From Qipengyuania huizhouensis (GTDB lineage: Bacteria; Pseudomonadota; Alphaproteobacteria; Sphingomonadales; Sphingomonadaceae): a stretch of 64,000 bases of DNA. The stretch is from positions 1 to 64,000 of the forward strand of contig NZ_JAIGNT010000014.1 of assembly GCF_019711635.1 (NCBI RefSeq), given 5' to 3'. Of the stretch, positions 1 to 12,244 are shown piece by piece. Below the pieces are notes generated by a model, which saw nothing but the letters and a program-made list of their open reading frames with translations, had not been told where the DNA came from and did no database searches. Position 1 is the stretch's first letter. Every line of letters begins with the position of its first letter. The translations under genes and the position numbers were made by a program.

Positions 1-274
1 CCAAGATAACCTCCGCAAAAGCTATCTTGAATCACATCTCGCAGCGATTGTGAATCCAGTTTGTCAACAGGGCCTAAATGGCTTAGAGACGTGCGTCAGT
101 TAAAAGCCAGCGACAAGTTGGACTTCAAATCACTTTCGTCGCCAGCCGCACGCGTCCGTTAGTATACGCGGCTTATCGGAAACTCGGTGGGGGGAACACG
201 TGGGGAACGCCTCATTTTCTTACGCGCAATTCTCGCATATACTTGTAATGTAGCAATGTATTAGTGGGATTGGG
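1..274. other. Left-edge intergenic region, no gene seen
   Basis: About 270 bases with no convincing coding frame on either strand. The stretch looks more AT-rich than the neighbouring genes and holds a G-rich tract near 186-209. I found no tRNA cloverleaf, integrase end or clear direct repeat, so whether this is the border of an acquired segment cannot be decided from inside the window. Confidence 0.4.
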
Positions 275-1030
275 TTATAATCCAACTCGGATCGCTAAGA
301 GCAGCCTCAAGCCCACCCATGCGGTCAGCAAGGCGGTTCCCCACCGTATCCATTGCTGCGGCAGGAATTTTAGCGCCAGTAGACTTCCAATTTGTCCAGC
401 GATTGCGACTGCAACGATTAAAGGCAGTCCATAATCAACAGCGGCCAGAAAACGCCCCTCTCCGCCTTTCAATATCTGGCCTGCGAGACCGAAGGACGAG
501 TTGACCAGGATGAACAGGCTCGCAGTCGCTGCTATGGCTTTGGCGTTTTGCCAACGCGTCAGGTGGAGAAGCGGTGCCAGGAAAATTCCGCCGCCAATAC
601 CGACAAGCCCGGCGAGATACCCCAGCGGAGCCGCCATGAATAGGACCGAGCAAGCCCAGCGACGGGGTTCACCCTCGGAACTAGCAATCGGAAACGCCAT
701 GGTCATCGCGGTCACAACAAGGCTGACGCCCAGAATAGTCAGGAAAGTCCCCTCACCGATCGGAGTCAGGCCGCCGAGAATTGCTGCCGGAGCCGCGAAT
801 GCGGTTAATTTCAGCGCTTCTCTCCAGGGTGTAACGCCTGCGCGAGCGAACCGAACAGTGCTGCCCGCCACAACCACAATGTTACAGGACAGCGCGATCA
901 ACGGAAGGATACGATAATCCACACCATATAGCGCCAACAAAGCGTTGTAGGTCGATCCGCCTCCGAAACCGACACTCGCATAGAGCAAAGCCGTAATGAA
1001 AAAGGCGGCGATGAGCCAGATCAAACCCAC
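275..1030 (-). CDS. TauE/SafE-family sulfite/organosulfonate exporter-like permease
   Basis: A 251-residue polytopic inner-membrane protein, the usual length for the TauE/SafE (DUF81) family, whose members move sulfite, sulfoacetate or related anions. Two internally related halves are visible, each opening with a glycine-rich signature: GFGGGSTYNALLAL near residues 22-35 and GLVGIGGGIFLAPLLH near 141-156. Hydrophobic segments fill most of the chain. The start is a GTG 40 bases after the secA stop on the same strand, with AAGG about five bases upstream, so it could be read through from secA. The substrate cannot be named from sequence. Confidence 0.85.
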   Translation of the reverse strand: MGLIWLIAAFFITALLYASVGFGGGSTYNALLALYGVDYRILPLIALSCNIVVVAGSTVRFARAGVTPWREALKLTAFAAPAAILGGLTPIGEGTFLTILGVSLVVTAMTMAFPIASSEGEPRRWACSVLFMAAPLGYLAGLVGIGGGIFLAPLLHLTRWQNAKAIAATASLFILVNSSFGLAGQILKGGEGRFLAAVDYGLPLIVAVAIAGQIGSLLALKFLPQQWIRWGTALLTAWVGLRLLLAIRVGL

Positions 1031-1070
1031 GCTGCCTTGTTCGATTCACGCATCGCGCGAAAGGTGCTCA

Positions 1071-3872
<2,802 letters not shown>

Positions 3873-3968
3873 GGGTGGGCGAAGACCTTGAATATCTGGG
3901 GGATCGTATGCGGAATACCCGCGCACATAGTCGGTGCCGGGCAAGCGTATCTGAATGTGCCGGAAGGG

Positions 3969-4244
3969 CTATTCGTAAGCGCGGTCGACGCCGAACATCA
4001 CCGAGGGAATATAAACCGTAACGGGTTCCTGCTTCTTGCAGGGCGTTACCTTCTCGCCGCGCAGCTTTTGCTTGCGCTGCTTGTCAGCACAGACATTCTG
4101 CGCATCGCGGGTCTCGGTATCTCGGGAGTCCGACGGCTGCTCAACACCAACACCCACAGCACTGTTCACCGCAGCCTGGACAGGCGCGCCAATGGCGGCA
4201 AGGCCGGTCAAAAGAGCAAGAAGGGCAAGAAGCTGGCGCAGCAT
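3969..4244 (-). CDS. Small secreted protein of unknown function
   Basis: A 91-residue protein starting MLRQLLALLALLTGLAAIG and ending its signal peptide at about APVQA-A, so probably exported. The mature part is short, charged and carries two cysteines (near VCADK and PCKKQ) that could form one disulfide. It sits between secA and the divergent argJ. I do not recognise the family. A longer frame to 4349 exists, but the signal peptide fixes the start at 4244. Confidence 0.6.
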   Translation of the reverse strand: MLRQLLALLALLTGLAAIGAPVQAAVNSAVGVGVEQPSDSRDTETRDAQNVCADKQRKQKLRGEKVTPCKKQEPVTVYIPSVMFGVDRAYE

Positions 4245-4354
4245 GATTGCCCGTCGAGATAGCGCACAAAGGCCAAGGATTAAAGAGCAGAGCGTGATTT
4301 TTCCGCGGCGAGCGGTGCTTGCAGGTCGATGCAGCGCGGTATAGCGCACTGAGG

Positions 4355-5581
4355 ATGGATCTACCCTCTTCGCCCCTCTCGCGCCCCTTTCCCGACCTGC
4401 CCGCCATTGACGGTGTGACGCTGCGCGTGGCGCAGGCTCGTTACAAGAATTGGGACCGCGCCGATCTCACCTTTGCAGAATTGACCCAGGGCACCAGCGT
4501 GGCCGGGGTTTTCACCAAGTCGGCGTGTGCATCGAGCGAGGTCGAAATGGGCCGCGAGCAGGCCAAGCTCGGCAAGGCGCGCGCGCTGATCGTCAATGCC
4601 GGTAATTCCAACGCCTTTACCGGAGTCCGCGGGCGCGAGGCGGTGGAGCAGATCATGGCGCAAGTCGCCGAAGCGCTGGATTGCGAGCCGAGCGAAGTGT
4701 TCGTCTCTTCCACCGGCGTAATCGGCGTCCCACTCCCCAAGGACAAGGCGCGAAACGGAGTGGCCGCGGTTCTGGCAGCCGAACCATGCAGTTGGGAACA
4801 AGCTGCCGAGGCCATCGGCACCACCGACACGTTTCTCAAAGGATCGGCCGCCATGGCGATGCTGGGCGACAGGCGGGTCGAACTTGCCGGAATAATCAAG
4901 GGCAGCGGAATGATCGCGCCAGATATGGCGACCATGCTCGGGTATATTTTCACTGACGCTGCGGTGGAACCGGCATTCCTTCAAGAAATGCTGTCCAAGG
5001 CGAATGACGAAACCTTTTCCTGCATTACCGTCGATGGGGACACCTCGACAAGTGACACCGTGCTGGCATTCGCAACCGGAAAGGCAGGAAATACAGCGCT
5101 TTCCTCGTGGGAAGATACCGGAGCTGATGCCTTCTATGCCGCCTTGCTCGGTGTATGTCTGGAACTGGCCCAGCTCGTGGTCCGCGATGGGGAAGGTGCG
5201 CAGAAATTCATAGAGATTGCCGTGACCGGCGCAGCGAGTGCCGCAAGTGCACGGCGCGTCGGGCTTGCTATCGCCAACTCACCGCTTGTGAAGACCGCAA
5301 TCGCTGGCGGCGACGCCAATTGGGGCCGCGTGGTCATGGCCATAGGAAAGGCGGGCGAGCCGGCCGACCGCGATCGGCTATCGATCGGGTTCGGCGGCAC
5401 CTGGGCGGCGAAGGACGGTCAGCCGCTGGCCGATTACGACGAGACGCCCGTGGCAGCGCATCTCGCGGGGCAGGACATTCGCATCGACGTGGACCTCGGA
5501 ATGGGCGATGGCCACGCGACCGTATGGACTTGTGACCTGACGCACGGTTATATCTCGATCAACGCGGACTATCGTTCGTGA
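4355..5581 (+). CDS. argJ: Bifunctional glutamate N-acetyltransferase/ornithine acetyltransferase ArgJ
   Basis: Recycles the acetyl group in arginine synthesis, moving it from N-acetylornithine to glutamate, and in bifunctional forms also uses acetyl-CoA. The 408 residues match the family length. The self-cleavage site is clear: in DMATMLGYIF the chain should split between Ala192 and Thr193, leaving Thr as the N-terminal nucleophile of the beta subunit. KGSGMIAPDM just before it and GDTSTSDT after it are family blocks. The ATG at 4355 is chosen over an in-frame TTG at 4319. The stop overlaps the GTG start of the next gene. Confidence 0.96.
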   Translation: MDLPSSPLSRPFPDLPAIDGVTLRVAQARYKNWDRADLTFAELTQGTSVAGVFTKSACASSEVEMGREQAKLGKARALIVNAGNSNAFTGVRGREAVEQIMAQVAEALDCEPSEVFVSSTGVIGVPLPKDKARNGVAAVLAAEPCSWEQAAEAIGTTDTFLKGSAAMAMLGDRRVELAGIIKGSGMIAPDMATMLGYIFTDAAVEPAFLQEMLSKANDETFSCITVDGDTSTSDTVLAFATGKAGNTALSSWEDTGADAFYAALLGVCLELAQLVVRDGEGAQKFIEIAVTGAASAASARRVGLAIANSPLVKTAIAGGDANWGRVVMAIGKAGEPADRDRLSIGFGGTWAAKDGQPLADYDETPVAAHLAGQDIRIDVDLGMGDGHATVWTCDLTHGYISINADYRS

Positions 5582-6375
5582 GCAAACTCGACGACGAAAT
5601 TCTCACGCTGATGAAGCGTGTGACCGAGCAGGCGATTCTGCCACGTTTCCGCAAGCTCGCCGAGGGGGAGGTCGAGGACAAGGGCGGTAACGATCCCGTC
5701 ACGATCGCCGACAAGGAATCCGAAGTATTGCTCCGCGAGGGGTTGTCCCGGCTGGATGACACAATCGATTTCGTGGGCGAGGAAGCGGCCCATGCCGATC
5801 CCACGATCCTCGCGCGGCTCGATTCTCCCTGCTGGATCGTCGACCCGATCGACGGAACTCGAAATTTTGCCTGCGGCAAGCCGCCTTTCGGGATCATTAT
5901 CGCGCGTGCCGATGGCGGTCTGGCGCAGTCGGGCTGGATCTACGATTGCCTGTCGGGCCGCTTCTGCGTCGCACACAGAGGAGCAGGCGCGCTCATCGAC
6001 GGCGAGCGGATATTTTCGCGCGGTTCAGGCAAGAACCCGCCCGTTGCCGCCATTTCGCTGATCTTCATGGAAGAAGCGCGTCGGCAGGCCACCCGCCGGC
6101 ATATTTCGCCCAATTACCAGTTGGTCGACATCCCCTACTGCGCCGCCGAACAATATCCGCGTCTCGCGCTGGGCGAAAACGATGTTTCGATCTTCGAGCG
6201 CACGCTGGCCTGGGACCATGCTGCGGGAGCGTTGTGGCTGGAGGAAGCGGGCGGCAGGGTCGCGCGGCCCGATGGCTCGTCCTATCGGGTGGACGAATGG
6301 GACCGCAAGGGCCTGCTCGGTGCCGCCACACCCGCACTCTGGGACGAGCTGGCTGCGCGCTACGCTGAAATGTGA
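5578..6375 (+). CDS. Inositol monophosphatase family protein
   Basis: Mg2+-dependent phosphomonoesterase of the IMPase superfamily, 265 residues. The metal-site motifs are present in order: GEEA near 67-70, DPIDGT at 89-94 and WDHAAG near 211-216. The GTG start overlaps the argJ stop (GTGA), so translation is probably coupled. Coupling to argJ fits an amino-acid role, and the histidinol-phosphate phosphatase HisN belongs to this fold, but inositol-1-phosphatase or an RNA-linked SuhB-like role cannot be separated from it by motifs alone. Confidence 0.88.
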   Translation: MSKLDDEILTLMKRVTEQAILPRFRKLAEGEVEDKGGNDPVTIADKESEVLLREGLSRLDDTIDFVGEEAAHADPTILARLDSPCWIVDPIDGTRNFACGKPPFGIIIARADGGLAQSGWIYDCLSGRFCVAHRGAGALIDGERIFSRGSGKNPPVAAISLIFMEEARRQATRRHISPNYQLVDIPYCAAEQYPRLALGENDVSIFERTLAWDHAAGALWLEEAGGRVARPDGSSYRVDEWDRKGLLGAATPALWDELAARYAEM

Positions 6376-6476
6376 CCCTCTTCTGACAGGGCGGCAGAAC
6401 CGGTGGCGGGGCGAAAGTCTTTTCAATAGCCAGCCAGCGTCCTAACCTGCGCTGAAATGAGACGAAAGGTCCTCCT

Positions 6477-8666
6477 GTGACCCTTGGCGATGCGATGAAT
6501 CCCGCCACCGGCACTACCGGTGACGAAACACCGGTGCGCGATCTTCCCGCCGCACCGGATGCGGCGGAAGATCGCTATGTGAACAGGGAATTGAGCTGGC
6601 TAAGCTTCAACCGCCGCGTGCTAGCCGAGAGCGAGAATGCCAATTACCCGCTACTCGAACGACTTCGCTTTCTTTCAATCTCGGGAAGCAACCTCGACGA
6701 ATTCACCACGGTACGTATCGCGGGTCTGGAAGGACAACTGCAGCGCGGTATCGAGACAACCGGAATCGATGGTCGCAGCCCCCGGCAGCAGCTCGACGCC
6801 ATTCGCGAACAGGTTCTCGAACTTGAGCATCGCCAGCAGGAAAGCCTCGAGATCCTACGCGGATTGCTAGCGGAGGAAGGTATCGTCATTGCCCTGGTCG
6901 AAGAGCTTCCCAAAGGGCAGCAGCAATGGCTGGAGGAATATTTCGAGACCGATATCCTCCCGCTGATCACACCGCAGGCGATCGATCCTTCCCACCCCTT
7001 CCCCTTTGTCGCCAGCGGAGGGATGGGCGTCCTCTTCCGCCTGAAGCGCGGCAAGCGCAAGGGCGAGCTGGTCGAGATGGTCCTGATCCCGAGCGGTGTG
7101 CCGCGCTATGTGCGTGTGCCGGGCGAACAGGCGATCTATGTTGCCATCGAACAGCTCGTCACGAAATTCGCCGACCGGATGTTCCCCGGTTTCAAGATTC
7201 TCGGCGACGGCATTTTTCGCGTGCTGCGCGACAGCGATATCGAGGTCGAGGACGAGGCAGAGGATCTGGTCCGCTTCTACCGCACCGCTATCCAGCGTCG
7301 GCGACGCGGCCGCGCTGTCCTGCTCGAACTGGATGACGAGTGCGATGCAGCGGCCGAAGCGCTCCTGCGCGATCAGTTCGACGTCGATGCAGCCATGATC
7401 GTCAAGACAGGCGGCATGCTGGGCCTGCGCGATCTCGACGCGATCTGCGGCGAGCCGCGGCCCGATCTGAAGTTCACCCCCTTTTCGCCGCGCTATCCCG
7501 AGCGCGTGCTGGCGCATGATGGCGATGTCTTCACCGCGATCCGCGAGAAGGACATGGTCATTCACCACCCTTACGAAAGTTTCGAGGTGGTGGTCGATTT
7601 CCTCCATCAGGCCGCGATCGATCCCAATGTCGTATCGATCAAGCAGACTCTCTATCGCGCGGGCGACCAGTCTCCCGTGATCGCCGCGCTGGTGGAGGCA
7701 GCACAGAATGGCAAGGCTGTGACGGCTGTGGTGGAACTGAAGGCGCGCTTCGACGAGGAACGCAACATCCGCTGGGCCAACGAACTGGAACGGGCAGGCG
7801 TACAAGTCATATACGGCTTCACCGAGTGGAAGACCCACGCCAAGGTCAGCCTCGTTGTGCGGCGCGAAGAGGATGGCTACCGCACCTATTGCCACTTCGG
7901 CACCGGCAACTACCATCCGGTAAACGCCAAGATCTACACCGACCTCAGCTATTTCACCGCCGATCCGGCGCTGGGGCGCGATGCCGCCAAGATGTTCAAC
8001 TTCATCACCGGCTATATCGAACCAGACGATCTGGAGCATCTTGCCATTTCGCCTATCGGACTGAGCGAGAAACTTTACCACATGATCGATGTGGAGATCG
8101 CCAACGCCAAGGCGGGCAAGCCTTCCGGTATCTGGGTTAAGCTGAACTCCATCACCAATCGTGCCATGATCGACAAGCTCTACGAAGCCAGCCAGGCCGG
8201 CGTGGAGATCCGCATGGTAGTCCGGGGTATCTGCTCGCTGCGTGCAGGTATTCCAGGCCTGAGCGAAAACATCAGTGTGAAGTCGATCATCGGCCGGTTT
8301 CTGGAACACGCCCGGATGTGGGTCTTCGCCGATGGCAAAGAACTGCCGAGCCGCCAGGCGAAGGTTTTCCTGACCAGTGCAGATGCAATGAGCCGCAATC
8401 TCGAACGCCGGGTGGAAGTGCTGGTCCCGGTAACGAACAAGACAGTGCACGATCAGTTGCTCAAACAGGTCATGCTCGCCAACATCCTCGATACCGAACA
8501 AAGCTGGCAGCTCGATACGGACGGTCAGTACCGGCGGATGCGCAAGGGCGAGAGCGGCTTCAACTGCCACGAATACTTCATGTCCAACCCCTCTCTATCG
8601 GGGCGCGGATCTGCACTGGACAGCCATGACGTGCCGCACCTAACCCTGCCGAGGCGTGAAGCGTGA
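6477..8666 (+). CDS. ppk: Polyphosphate kinase 1
   Basis: Reversibly polymerises the ATP gamma-phosphate into polyphosphate. The 729 residues contain the four-domain PPK1 layout: N-terminal helical domain with NRELSWLSFNRRVL, head domain, and two phospholipase D-like domains. The phosphorylated histidine lies in EWKTHAKVSL and the second conserved histidine in RFLEHARMWVF. The start is a GTG at 6477 with AAAGG eight bases upstream; an ATG at 6495 is the alternative. The stop overlaps the ppx start, pairing synthesis with degradation. Confidence 0.97.
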   Translation: MTLGDAMNPATGTTGDETPVRDLPAAPDAAEDRYVNRELSWLSFNRRVLAESENANYPLLERLRFLSISGSNLDEFTTVRIAGLEGQLQRGIETTGIDGRSPRQQLDAIREQVLELEHRQQESLEILRGLLAEEGIVIALVEELPKGQQQWLEEYFETDILPLITPQAIDPSHPFPFVASGGMGVLFRLKRGKRKGELVEMVLIPSGVPRYVRVPGEQAIYVAIEQLVTKFADRMFPGFKILGDGIFRVLRDSDIEVEDEAEDLVRFYRTAIQRRRRGRAVLLELDDECDAAAEALLRDQFDVDAAMIVKTGGMLGLRDLDAICGEPRPDLKFTPFSPRYPERVLAHDGDVFTAIREKDMVIHHPYESFEVVVDFLHQAAIDPNVVSIKQTLYRAGDQSPVIAALVEAAQNGKAVTAVVELKARFDEERNIRWANELERAGVQVIYGFTEWKTHAKVSLVVRREEDGYRTYCHFGTGNYHPVNAKIYTDLSYFTADPALGRDAAKMFNFITGYIEPDDLEHLAISPIGLSEKLYHMIDVEIANAKAGKPSGIWVKLNSITNRAMIDKLYEASQAGVEIRMVVRGICSLRAGIPGLSENISVKSIIGRFLEHARMWVFADGKELPSRQAKVFLTSADAMSRNLERRVEVLVPVTNKTVHDQLLKQVMLANILDTEQSWQLDTDGQYRRMRKGESGFNCHEYFMSNPSLSGRGSALDSHDVPHLTLPRREA

Positions 8667-10192
8667 ACAAATCCAAAACCCGCAGCCCCAAGTGGCAGCG
8701 CCGCCTGATCCACCCGCCCCGTGCAGTTATCGACATCGGGTCGAACACCGTTCGCCTCGTGATCTATGAAGGGACCGGGCGTGCCCCTGAAACCGTCTGG
8801 AACGAAAAGGTCGCGGCACGGCTGGGGCGCGATCTTTCCGAAACCGGCCGCATTCCCGACGAAGCGAGCGAGGAAGCCCTCGCCGCGCTTGGCCGCTACG
8901 CGCTTCTGATCCGGGATCGCGGGATCGAAGATGTCCAGACAGTAGCGACAGCCGCAACACGCGACGCCGAGAACGGCAGGGAGTTTCTCGACAAGGTGGC
9001 CGACCTGGGTCTGGAACCACGCTTGCTGACCGGCGAAGAAGAAGCCTGCACGTCGGCCTATGGTGCGATCGGGGCTTTCCCGGGGGCGGAGGGTATCGTC
9101 GCCGATCTGGGGGGCGGCAGTCTTGAATTGGTCTCGATCGGAGCTGGTGATTGCCGCGATGCAGTCAGCCTGCCTTTCGGCACGCTCCGCCTACCCTCCT
9201 TCCGAGCAACGGATCGGAATCTGACGAATACCGTACACGAAAAGCTGGAAAGTGTCGGTTGGGCCAAGACCCATTCCGGCCCGCTGTACATGATCGGGGG
9301 AACATGGCGCGCCCTGGCCCATTACGCGATGCAGGCGGTCGATTACCCGCTTACCGACCCTCATGGCTTCTGTCTCTCGGTCGAAGATACGAAGCGCCAC
9401 GCCAAGGCCTTGTGCAACTCCGATCCGGCAGAGCTCGAAACCATTCCCGGGATCAGCGACATGCGTGCTGCGTATCTCCCCGACGCTGCCGCCTTGTTGC
9501 TGCCGCTGCTGGACGAATTGCAGCCGGATGAACTTGTCTTTTCGAGCTGGGGCATTCGTGAGGGCCTGCTCTATTCGCGACTAAATGAGCTACAGCGCTC
9601 GCACGATCCGCTTTTATCGGGTGTCCATGCTTTCGCCGAACAGCGTGATGCGCCGGTGACCGACGCAGCGCGGGTCGCGGGCTGGACGGTCGAACTTGCC
9701 AACGGCAAGGGCAAGCGTAACGAACGTCTGCGTCTGGCTGCAGCCCAGCTCGCCGCAGCGCTCCAGCGGGTCGAGCCCAATCTGCGAGTCAATCATGCCA
9801 CCGAATGGGCTCTCGACAAGCGCTGGATCGAATGTTCGGCACGGGACCGTGCGATGATCTGCGCCGCCCTGTTCGGAAGTCTTGGACGGACAGAACTGCC
9901 GGCAAAGCTCCGAGAACTCGCCGATGACGAGGATTTGCGCGAAGGGTTGACGTGGGGCCTCAGTTTCCGCCTCGCTCGCCGTCTCGGAGCCGGCTCACGC
10001 AACTCGCTCGGCAACAGCAGATTGAGACTGAAGAAAAAGTCGCTTGTGCTCTACCTCGACGAAAGTCGCGCCGCGCTGGCCACCTGGCCGTTGACCAACG
10101 AGCTCGAGATTCTTGCTGAATGGATGGACCGCAAACCGAAGATCAAGATCGGCACATATGATTTCGAGGACGAACTCGAAAGCGACGATTAG
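8663..10192 (+). CDS. ppx: Ppx/GppA-family exopolyphosphatase
   Basis: Hydrolyses terminal phosphates of polyphosphate (or pppGpp in GppA-type members). 509 residues. The actin-like ATPase fold signatures are AVIDIGSNTVRLVIYEG near residues 19-35 and ADLGGGSLELVSIG near 140-155; the C-terminal half is the helical HD-like domain of the longer PPX enzymes. The GTG start overlaps the ppk TGA, so ppk and ppx are translationally coupled and together set the polyphosphate level. Confidence 0.93.
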   Translation: MNKSKTRSPKWQRRLIHPPRAVIDIGSNTVRLVIYEGTGRAPETVWNEKVAARLGRDLSETGRIPDEASEEALAALGRYALLIRDRGIEDVQTVATAATRDAENGREFLDKVADLGLEPRLLTGEEEACTSAYGAIGAFPGAEGIVADLGGGSLELVSIGAGDCRDAVSLPFGTLRLPSFRATDRNLTNTVHEKLESVGWAKTHSGPLYMIGGTWRALAHYAMQAVDYPLTDPHGFCLSVEDTKRHAKALCNSDPAELETIPGISDMRAAYLPDAAALLLPLLDELQPDELVFSSWGIREGLLYSRLNELQRSHDPLLSGVHAFAEQRDAPVTDAARVAGWTVELANGKGKRNERLRLAAAQLAAALQRVEPNLRVNHATEWALDKRWIECSARDRAMICAALFGSLGRTELPAKLRELADDEDLREGLTWGLSFRLARRLGAGSRNSLGNSRLRLKKKSLVLYLDESRAALATWPLTNELEILAEWMDRKPKIKIGTYDFEDELESDD

Positions 10193-10195
10193 CGG

Positions 10196-10597
10196 TCAGT
10201 TGGCGGTTGCGGGGGCCGCAAGCGGGAAGAACGGAATACGGACTTCAAACGGCTCTCCATCCTCACGGTGGAAGGTGTAAAAGCCCTCCATCGTGCCGTG
10301 AGGGGTATCGAGCGGACAACCCGAAACATAATCATGGCTATCGCCCGGATTGAGGACCGGCTGCTCCCCAACCACGCCGTCGCCATCAACATGGGCGACC
10401 ATCCCGATACCGTCAGTAATCCGCCAGTGACGGGTCATCAACTGGACCCGCTCGTGAGATGCGTTTTCTATACGGATGTGATAGACCCAGAACCACTTTT
10501 GAGCTTCCGGCTGCGATTGCTCGGGCAGGAAGTTCACCGCAACCCGGACAGTAATGCCATCGGTCATGGCGCTATGCTGGAAGAGTTCCTTGATCAC
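10196..10597 (-). CDS. apaG: ApaG domain protein
   Basis: A 133-residue single-domain ApaG protein (fibronectin-III-like beta sandwich). Recognisable blocks are FWVYHIRIEN, LMTRHWRITD and the C-terminal SGCPLDTPHGTMEGFYTF. ApaG was linked to cobalt resistance and magnesium efflux in enterobacteria; its biochemical role is unsettled. The gene converges on ppx with three bases between stops. MTDGITVRV, ten residues in, is an alternative start. Confidence 0.93.
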   Translation of the reverse strand: MIKELFQHSAMTDGITVRVAVNFLPEQSQPEAQKWFWVYHIRIENASHERVQLMTRHWRITDGIGMVAHVDGDGVVGEQPVLNPGDSHDYVSGCPLDTPHGTMEGFYTFHREDGEPFEVRIPFFPLAAPATAN

Positions 10598-10955
10598 TCG
10601 CTCAACCTAATGGTTGCGCACCAACGTGCAAGGGTATGACGCATGCTTATCCGAACGTCTTAAGATCGGTTAACCAGATTGTATCAAGAAATCATAAGCA
10701 GCAAGGGTCATATTGCATTTCGGGAAAGGGGACGCGAAATGTTTTTCGCTTTCATAAACCGGTTGATTGCAGACCAAGACGGTGAAGGACGCATCGAACT
10801 GATGCTCGCCGCGCAGGTCGTGCTCGCCGCAATCGCTCTCTGATAGCAGAGCCCCGGCCGGCTCAGGACTTGCTCCGAAAGGATAGCTTTCGACCTTGTC
10901 GAGATCGTTCCGGGAAAAAATCTGACCCGAAAATCACAGACATGAAAGTCTTGGT
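10598..10955. other. Intergenic region between apaG and metZ
   Basis: About 360 bases between the divergent start of apaG and the metZ stop. It holds one short reading frame with a good ribosome binding site (10739-10843, listed separately) and small imperfect hairpins such as CGAAAG/CTTTCG near 10877-10893. No structured RNA family was recognised. Confidence 0.4.
10739..10843 (+). CDS. Possible 34-residue membrane-associated peptide
   Basis: ATG at 10739 is preceded by GGGAAAGGGG seven to eight bases upstream, a strong ribosome binding site. The product starts MFFAFINRLIADQDGEGR, with a charged middle, and ends in a hydrophobic stretch (MLAAQVVLAAIAL) followed by TGA. That shape fits a small membrane-associated protein, but the length is close to chance and no family is recognised. 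Confidence 0.35.
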   Translation: MFFAFINRLIADQDGEGRIELMLAAQVVLAAIAL

Positions 10956-12161
10956 CTAAAACCCGGCTTTCTTGAGGGCTTGATCGAGATCTTCCTTCAG
11001 GTCTTCGATATCCTCCAGCCCGACATTGATGCGCAGAAGTCCCTCTGTCACACCCATGTCGGCGCGATCCTCGTCGCTCATTCCGGCATGCGTGGTGCTC
11101 GCAGGATGGCACATGAGACTGCGCGCGTCACCGATGTTGTTCGAGATGTCGATCAGTTCGAGCGCATCGAGGAGGGAAAAAGCCTTCTCGCGGCTCTCGA
11201 CATCCAGCGCAAAAATCGGTCCGGTTGCACTCATCTGCTTCATTGCGAGCGCGTGGCGTGGATGACTTTCGAGGCCGGGATGCAGGATACGGGGGACCCG
11301 GCTTTCGAGGAAACGGCCAAGCCCGACCGCGCTCTCGCTTTGCCGTTGCGCACGCAAGCCGAGTGTTTCGAGACCTTTCAGCACCACCCAGGCATTGAAG
11401 GGGGCACAATTCGGTCCGGTATTTCGCTGGAATGGCAACAGCACTTCTTCGATCCATTCGCGTGAACCGCATACCGCGCCGGCGAGCACCCTGCCTTGGC
11501 CATCCATCAGCTTGGTCGCCGAATAGGCGACTACATCGGCCCCGAAATCCATTGGCCGTTGCAGAGCGCTGGTGGCAAAGGCGTTGTCGACAACGCTTGT
11601 GATTCCGCGCGACTTCGCGAGGCCGCAGACATGGGCGAGGTCGACCACATCCAGCGTGGGATTGGCTGGCGTCTCGAAGAAGAACACCTTAGTGTTCGGA
11701 CGGATCGCCGCTTCCCAGGCCTCGTTATCCGCGCTGTCGACTATAGTCGTCTCGATCGCGAAGCGCGGCAGCAAATGGTCGAGCAGCCACCGGCATGAAC
11801 CGAAAGCCGCGCGTGCACCGACCACATGGTCGCCAGCAGAGAGCTGGCATAGCAGTGCCGCGGTCATGGCGGCCATACCGCTCGCCTGCGCGCGACAGGC
11901 CTCCGCGCCTTCCATCAGCGCTATTCGTTCTTCCAGCATCGCGACAGTCGGGTTCTGCAGCCGCGAGTAGGTCATCCCTTCGACCTCGCCCGCGAAGCGA
12001 TCCGCCACCGTCTGCGCGTCGTCATAAGTGTAGCCGGAAGTAAGGAATAACGCCTCGCTCGTTTCCCCATGCTCGCTCCGCCAGGTTCCACCCCGTACGG
12101 CTTGGGTGGCGGGACGCCAGTTGCTGGTGATCTTGCGGTCGGTGCCAGTAGTCTTTTTCAT
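10956..12161 (-). CDS. metZ: O-succinylhomoserine sulfhydrylase (trans-sulfuration enzyme family)
   Basis: PLP enzyme of the Cys/Met metabolism family, 401 residues from MKKTTGTDRKI. The PLP lysine sits in YSATKLMDGQG, and SRLQNPTVAMLEERIALMEGA and VVDNAFATSALQRP are family blocks. MetZ makes homocysteine directly from O-succinylhomoserine and sulfide; cystathionine gamma-synthase is a close relative, so specificity is inferred from similarity to alphaproteobacterial MetZ. An in-frame start 13 codons upstream is possible. No SAM-responsive riboswitch was seen upstream. Confidence 0.87.
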   Translation of the reverse strand: MKKTTGTDRKITSNWRPATQAVRGGTWRSEHGETSEALFLTSGYTYDDAQTVADRFAGEVEGMTYSRLQNPTVAMLEERIALMEGAEACRAQASGMAAMTAALLCQLSAGDHVVGARAAFGSCRWLLDHLLPRFAIETTIVDSADNEAWEAAIRPNTKVFFFETPANPTLDVVDLAHVCGLAKSRGITSVVDNAFATSALQRPMDFGADVVAYSATKLMDGQGRVLAGAVCGSREWIEEVLLPFQRNTGPNCAPFNAWVVLKGLETLGLRAQRQSESAVGLGRFLESRVPRILHPGLESHPRHALAMKQMSATGPIFALDVESREKAFSLLDALELIDISNNIGDARSLMCHPASTTHAGMSDEDRADMGVTEGLLRINVGLEDIEDLKEDLDQALKKAGF

Positions 12162-12244
12162 GGCAAGCGGGATAGCACGGAGCCGGAGCGCGGCAAGCAA
12201 AGGCTGTTGTCAGCATCAATACGCTCGCTTAATCGCGATAACCG

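Noticed and set aside
1..274. Possible tRNA/att site or island border at the left edge
   Set aside because: No cloverleaf, integrase or repeat could be identified; only an AT-rich impression and a G tract.
6867..8570. 567-codon antisense frame over ppk
   Set aside because: Shadow of a well-supported gene; composition typical of reversed codons, no recognisable motif.
12162..12244. SAM-responsive riboswitch upstream of metZ
   Set aside because: Such elements occur before methionine genes in alphaproteobacteria, but the 83-base gap shows no matching conserved core.
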